Positions 8,180-11,662 of a stretch of 11,662 bases of DNA are shown piece after piece. How positions within the stretch are numbered: position 1 is the first letter of the stretch; every line of letters starts with the position of its first letter. The notes beneath the pieces were generated by a model. That model had not been told where the DNA came from. It searched no databases and saw only the letters and a program-made list of their open reading frames with translations. The stretch comes from Rubrivivax sp. (GTDB lineage: Bacteria > Pseudomonadota > Gammaproteobacteria > Burkholderiales > Burkholderiaceae_C): positions 1 through 11,662 of the forward strand of contig JAIXSD010000013.1 of assembly GCA_027484885.1 (NCBI GenBank), in the 5' to 3' direction. A program made the translations under genes and the position numbers.

Positions 8180-11100
8180 ATGCCCGACCCTCACGATCGC
8201 GCCCCAGTGCCACAAGCCGTCGGGCAGCGACGCCATCTCACCATCCTGTTTTCAGACCTGTCGGAATCCACCCGGCTGTCCGATGCCATGGAGGCGGAGC
8301 ATTACGCTGCCATGCTCGCTGAGGTGCGCGGCCTCTACCAAAACCTGATCGCCAAGCACGGCGGCACGGTGGTGCGCATCCAGGGCGACGGCGTGCTGGC
8401 CATCTTCGGTCACCCGCAGGCCGGCGAGGACGACGGCCGCCGCGCCACCGAGGCGGCGCTGGAGCTGCACCACGCCGTGCGGCGCATGAAGCCGCAAACC
8501 GCCGCGGCCGCCTGGCCGGCCGGCCAAGGCCTGAGCCTGCACACCGGCATCCATGCCGGCATGGTGCTGATCGAAGAGGGCGACGCCATGCGCGGCCGCT
8601 TCGAGCTGCTCGGCAACACCCCCAATGTCGCGGCGCGCCTGGCCGACGAAGCCTGCGCCGATGAGATCCTGGTCAGCGCCGAAACCCTGGGCCCGCTGCA
8701 CCCTTTTTTCCAGACCAGCGAACGCCGCCTGGTGCCGCTCAAAGGCCGGGCCACGCCGCTGGCGGTCTACAGCATCCTGGGCCAGGTCAGCATCGGCCGG
8801 CGCTTTGAGGCCAGCAAGCGCCGCGGCCTGGCGCCTTTTGTCGGCCGCGCCGCCGAGCTGGCCCTGATGGAGCAGCGCCTCGATCAGGCCTGCGCCGGCC
8901 AGCCGCAATGGCTGAGCCTGCGCGCCAGCGCCGGCGTGGGCAAGACCCGGCTGACCGAAGAGTTCCTGCGCCGCGCCGCCGACCGCGACTGCCGCGTGCT
9001 GCGCGGCTACTGCGAAAGCTACCTCAGCGCCGAGCCGCTGCAACCCTATCTGCAAATGCTGCGCACCCTGCAGCGCCAGGGCTCGGCCGAGGCCGACGCG
9101 GTGCTGCGCGGCCCGGCCAAGGAGCGGCAGGAGGCGGTGCTGCAGCTGCTCCTGCAACTGGCTGGCCAGGGGCCGCTGCTGCTGCTGATCGACGATCTGC
9201 AATGGGCCGATGACGCCAGCCTGGCCCTGCTGCACCGCCTGCGTGCCGAGGCCGAGCGCCGCGGCCTGCCGCTGATGCTGCTGAGCGCCACCCGGCCCGC
9301 GGTGGTGACCGAAACCCCGGCCCTGCTGCTGCCCATCCACCACGGCCACGAAGCCGCCGAAGCCCTGCACCACCACGAGCTGCTGCCCCTCACGGAAGAA
9401 GAGGCGCGCCAGGCCATCGCCCAGCTGCTGCCCGGCACCGACCCCTTCATCAGCGCCGAGGTGCAGCGCCACGCCGGCGGCAACCCGCTGTTCATTGAAG
9501 AGCTGTGCCACGCCCTGGCCCACCAACGCGGCAGCGTCAGCCTGCGCGCCGCCGAGGAAGCACCCGCCGCCCTCAGCCCGGCCAGCGGCGGCCATGCCTG
9601 GCTGGCCTCGCTGATTGAATCGCGGGTGGCCCGCCTGCCGCCCGCCCAGGCCCAGCTGCTGCGCGTGGCCGCGGTGATCGGCGCGGTCATCCCGACCTGG
9701 TTGTTCGAGCGCATCAGCGGCTGCTGCGAAAAAGACCCGGTGGTGCTGGAGCTGGCCGAACTGGATTTCATCTTCCCGGCCGAGCAGCCGGGCCTGCTGC
9801 GCTTCAAGCACGGCATCACCCGTGACGTCATCTACGACAGCACCGGCCTGCACGAGCGCCAGGCCCTGCACCGCCACATCACCGCCGAGCTGCGCGCGCA
9901 GCTGGTCCTGGGCGGCCAGGAGCCCGCGCACGAGTTGCTGGCCTACCACGGCGGCGCCGCCGGCCAGTGGCAAGACGCCGCCCACCATGCCGAGCAAGCG
10001 GGCGACCAGGCCCTGGCCAGCTCGGCCCTGGACCGGGCCAAAAAGCAATACCGCGCCGCCCTGGCCGCCCTGGAGCATCTGCCCCCCAGCGAAGAGGTGC
10101 ACCAGCGCTGGATCGCCATCGCCCACCGCTTCGGCATAGCCTGCGTGTTCGACGCCTCGCGCGCCGATCTGCGCGTGCTGCAGCACGCCACCGGCCTGGC
10201 CGCCCTCAGCGGCGACCCTACCGCCATGGCGCGCAGTCAGTACTGGCTGGGCTATGTGCGCTATGCCCTGGGCGAGGCCCGTGCCGGCCTGCAGATCTGC
10301 CTGCGCAGCCTGGACCAGGCGCAACGCCTGCAAGACCAGGCCCTGCTGGCGCAGATGACCGGCACCCTCGGCCAGATCCGCGCCGCCACGGGCGAGTACG
10401 CGCCCGCCCTGGAACTGCTCGATCAGTCCATCGCCCAGCTGCGCCCGCGCCCGATCAGTGGCAGCGGCCGGCCGGCCACGCGGCGCCCGCCCATTGGCCT
10501 GGCCTACTCCCTGGCCTGCCGGGCCTATGTGCTGGGCGACCAGGGCCACTTCAGCGCGGCCGAGGCTGCGTTCGACGAGGCACTGAGCCTGGTACAGGGC
10601 AGCAACCATGCCGTCGAGGCCTCCGTCCAGGGCTGGCGTGCTGCCGTGCTGCTGTGGCAGGGGCGCTGGGCCGAGGCGCAAGTCTGTGCGGCCGAGGCCC
10701 ACCGCGTCGGCGCCCAGGTGCGCAGCCTGTTCACCTTTGCCATGGGCCATGCCGCCGGCGCCTACGGCGCCTGGATGGGCGGGCGCTGCCCCCTGGCGCG
10801 CCAGGCCCTGGAAGAAGCCGTGGCCTGGCTGAGCCCGCGCGGCGGCGGCCTGTTCAGCTCACTCAACCACGGCTGGCTGGCCGACATCCTGGTGCAGCAG
10901 GGCGAGACCGGCCTGGCCCGCCAGCACATGGCCCAGGCCCTGCGCCGCGGCCGCCAAAGCGACTGGATCGGTGTGGCCATGGCCTACCGCGCCGCCGCCC
11001 GCCTGGCGCAAGGCCAAGGCCAGACCGAGCGGGTGACGCATTGCCTGGCCGCCGCCCACGCCGTGGCACAAGGCCGCGGCTCCATGCACGAACGCGCCGC

Positions 11101-11248
11101 CACCGAACTCTGCGCCGCCGAGCTGGCCCTGCAGCGCGGCGAATCAGGGGCCGCCCGAGGCCTGCTGGACGAGGCGGAAGCCGCCTTCTTCACCATGGGC
11201 ATGGATTGGCATCTGGCGAAGGCGCGGGAGCTGCGCAAGCAGCTCTAA
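8180..11248 (+). CDS. Class III cyclase - AAA ATPase - helical repeat (TPR-like) signalling protein
   Basis: The 1022-residue soluble protein has three parts. Residues 19-200 are a class III cyclase domain with metal Asp26 (LFSDLSEST) and Asp70 (RIQGDGVLAIFG). The motif LLGNTPNVAARL supplies transition-state Asn149 and Arg153. The base-reading Lys and Asp are conservatively Arg66 and Glu142, so ATP is the likelier substrate but GTP is not excluded. Residues about 217-520 are an AAA_16/STAND-type ATPase that starts with FVGRAAEL and has Walker A ASAGVGKT (Lys255) and Walker B LLLLIDDLQWAD (Asp338-339). Residues about 595-1022 are Ala/Leu/Gln-rich helical pairs resembling TPRs. There is no LuxR-type helix-turn-helix at the C-terminus, so it should act by second messenger rather than by binding DNA. 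The ATG at 8180 was chosen; a TTG at 8111 would overlap the upstream gene by 7 bp. The weak hairpin CCATCC/GGATGG (8125-8146) lies between the genes. Confidence 0.92.
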   Translation: MPDPHDRAPVPQAVGQRRHLTILFSDLSESTRLSDAMEAEHYAAMLAEVRGLYQNLIAKHGGTVVRIQGDGVLAIFGHPQAGEDDGRRATEAALELHHAVRRMKPQTAAAAWPAGQGLSLHTGIHAGMVLIEEGDAMRGRFELLGNTPNVAARLADEACADEILVSAETLGPLHPFFQTSERRLVPLKGRATPLAVYSILGQVSIGRRFEASKRRGLAPFVGRAAELALMEQRLDQACAGQPQWLSLRASAGVGKTRLTEEFLRRAADRDCRVLRGYCESYLSAEPLQPYLQMLRTLQRQGSAEADAVLRGPAKERQEAVLQLLLQLAGQGPLLLLIDDLQWADDASLALLHRLRAEAERRGLPLMLLSATRPAVVTETPALLLPIHHGHEAAEALHHHELLPLTEEEARQAIAQLLPGTDPFISAEVQRHAGGNPLFIEELCHALAHQRGSVSLRAAEEAPAALSPASGGHAWLASLIESRVARLPPAQAQLLRVAAVIGAVIPTWLFERISGCCEKDPVVLELAELDFIFPAEQPGLLRFKHGITRDVIYDSTGLHERQALHRHITAELRAQLVLGGQEPAHELLAYHGGAAGQWQDAAHHAEQAGDQALASSALDRAKKQYRAALAALEHLPPSEEVHQRWIAIAHRFGIACVFDASRADLRVLQHATGLAALSGDPTAMARSQYWLGYVRYALGEARAGLQICLRSLDQAQRLQDQALLAQMTGTLGQIRAATGEYAPALELLDQSIAQLRPRPISGSGRPATRRPPIGLAYSLACRAYVLGDQGHFSAAEAAFDEALSLVQGSNHAVEASVQGWRAAVLLWQGRWAEAQVCAAEAHRVGAQVRSLFTFAMGHAAGAYGAWMGGRCPLARQALEEAVAWLSPRGGGLFSSLNHGWLADILVQQGETGLARQHMAQALRRGRQSDWIGVAMAYRAAARLAQGQGQTERVTHCLAAAHAVAQGRGSMHERAATELCAAELALQRGESGAARGLLDEAEAAFFTMGMDWHLAKARELRKQL

Positions 11249-11263
11249 AAGGGTGAGCGGCGG

Positions 11264-11284
11264 ATGGGCGCCATCGGCGCCCGT
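11264..11284. terminator. GC-rich hairpin between convergent genes
   Basis: GGGCGCC (11266-11272) and GGCGCCC (11276-11282) form a perfect 7-bp stem with a 3-nt loop, extendable by a U-G and an A-U pair. It lies 17 nt after the cyclase-ATPase stop codon and just before the end of the convergent P450-like gene. No T-run follows on either strand, so it is a weak bidirectional terminator or a transcript-end stabiliser at best. Confidence 0.45.
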
Positions 11285-11290
11285 TCCATC

Positions 11291-11662
11291 TCAACCCAGC
11301 TGCGCCGCCAACACCGTCGGCGACGGCGTCGCCCGCAGCACGCCGGCTTCCAGCAGGCCGGCGGCCACCCCCAGCATCACGCCCACGGCCATGGCGTAGC
11401 CGGGGCAGGCGTGCAGGGGCGCGGGGTCGACCGCGTCATAGCGGTCGCCGCCGAACATGATGGTGTGGTCGCCCGGGTTCTGTGCGGCGCAGGAGACGAT
11501 GCCGACGATGATCTTGTCGCCCTCTTGCACCTCGACACCGCGCAAATGGTGCGTCACGCGGGCGCGGCGCCAGACGGCGGCCGGCACCGGCTGGCGCATC
11601 ATGGTGGCGAGCAAGGTGGGCCGCAGAGTGGCCACGGCGCGGGCGTAGGCCTGATCGGCGGC
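11291..11662 (-). CDS. Divergent cytochrome P450-like protein, C-terminal part (5' end outside window)
   Basis: The frame is open to the window edge. The last 123 residues are seen, and the GTG at 11633-11635 is probably internal. LRPTLLATMMRQPV with RRARVTHHLRGVEVQEGDKIIVG resembles the P450 stretch where an Arg-rich turn precedes an xGxxIxxGDxV beta region. SCAAQNPGDHTIMFGGDRYD matches the sARDPxxFxxPdRFd (PERF) region. LHACPGYAMAVGVMLGVAAGLL matches the haem-ligand Cys (codon 11405-11407) and its L helix. The classical FxxGxxxCxG loop is not intact: the only nearby Phe is 16 residues before the Cys. P450s are haem-thiolate monooxygenases or, in CYP74- and Ppo-like groups, fatty-acid hydroperoxide isomerases. 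The fragment is too short to choose. It converges with the cyclase-ATPase gene, so it is not part of that operon. Confidence 0.7.
   Translation of the reverse strand, partial: AADQAYARAVATLRPTLLATMMRQPVPAAVWRRARVTHHLRGVEVQEGDKIIVGIVSCAAQNPGDHTIMFGGDRYDAVDPAPLHACPGYAMAVGVMLGVAAGLLEAGVLRATPSPTVLAAQLG

Noticed and set aside
6921..8213. 430-codon minus-strand frame opposite the cyclase-like gene
   Set aside because: It is antisense shadow of a frame with a good ribosome-binding site and cyclase motifs. Its own product is low-complexity.
8252..10750. 832-codon open frame on the minus strand, opposite the cyclase-ATPase gene
   Set aside because: It is antisense to a gene with intact cyclase, Walker A and Walker B motifs. 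Its product is Gly/Ala/Gln/Leu-rich without any recognisable domain.

Overview
The window looks like chromosomal DNA of a GC-rich betaproteobacterium, probably order Burkholderiales. The grounds are the uniformly high GC, the lysine/alanine-rich histone H1-like tail fused to a SWIB domain, an MHFG-type PEP-CTERM protein and the style of the UvrA protein. The genus cannot be fixed from sequence alone. I see no transposase, integrase, tRNA, rRNA or CRISPR array. Both ends cut through genes.

Left part (1-3106). The window opens inside an FMN-dependent alpha-hydroxy-acid oxidase/dehydrogenase. A small nucleoid-type protein (H1-like tail plus SWIB domain) follows and ends at a textbook intrinsic terminator. 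Next, on the minus strand, is a stand-alone CheY-like receiver protein. Across a 309-bp divergent gap lies a gene for a PEP-CTERM-sorted exported protein with the MHFG signature.

Middle (3159-6893). uvrA, for nucleotide excision repair, occupies 3 kb on the minus strand. It is divergent from a very small exported protein of 89 residues that carries two near-identical LPRVVV(T/S)G motifs resembling TonB boxes. The spacer between the two is unusually rich in perfect palindromes and shares the 10-mer CCTAGGGTTA with the spacer upstream of the PEP-CTERM gene. Behind the small gene is a long base-paired RNA element ending in a T-run.

Right part (6894-11662). Two genes in the same direction probably form an operon. 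The first encodes a 407-residue protein with a divergent class III cyclase-like domain: both metal-binding aspartates are present, the transition-state asparagine is lost and the arginine is kept. The second encodes a 1022-residue cyclase-AAA ATPase-helical-repeat protein with an essentially intact cyclase active site. Together they recall the C1-C2-ATPase-TPR layout of mammalian soluble adenylyl cyclase, split over two genes. This is the most interesting system in the window. The window closes with the C-terminal 123 residues of a divergent cytochrome P450-like haem protein on the minus strand, whose haem-ligand loop is unusual.
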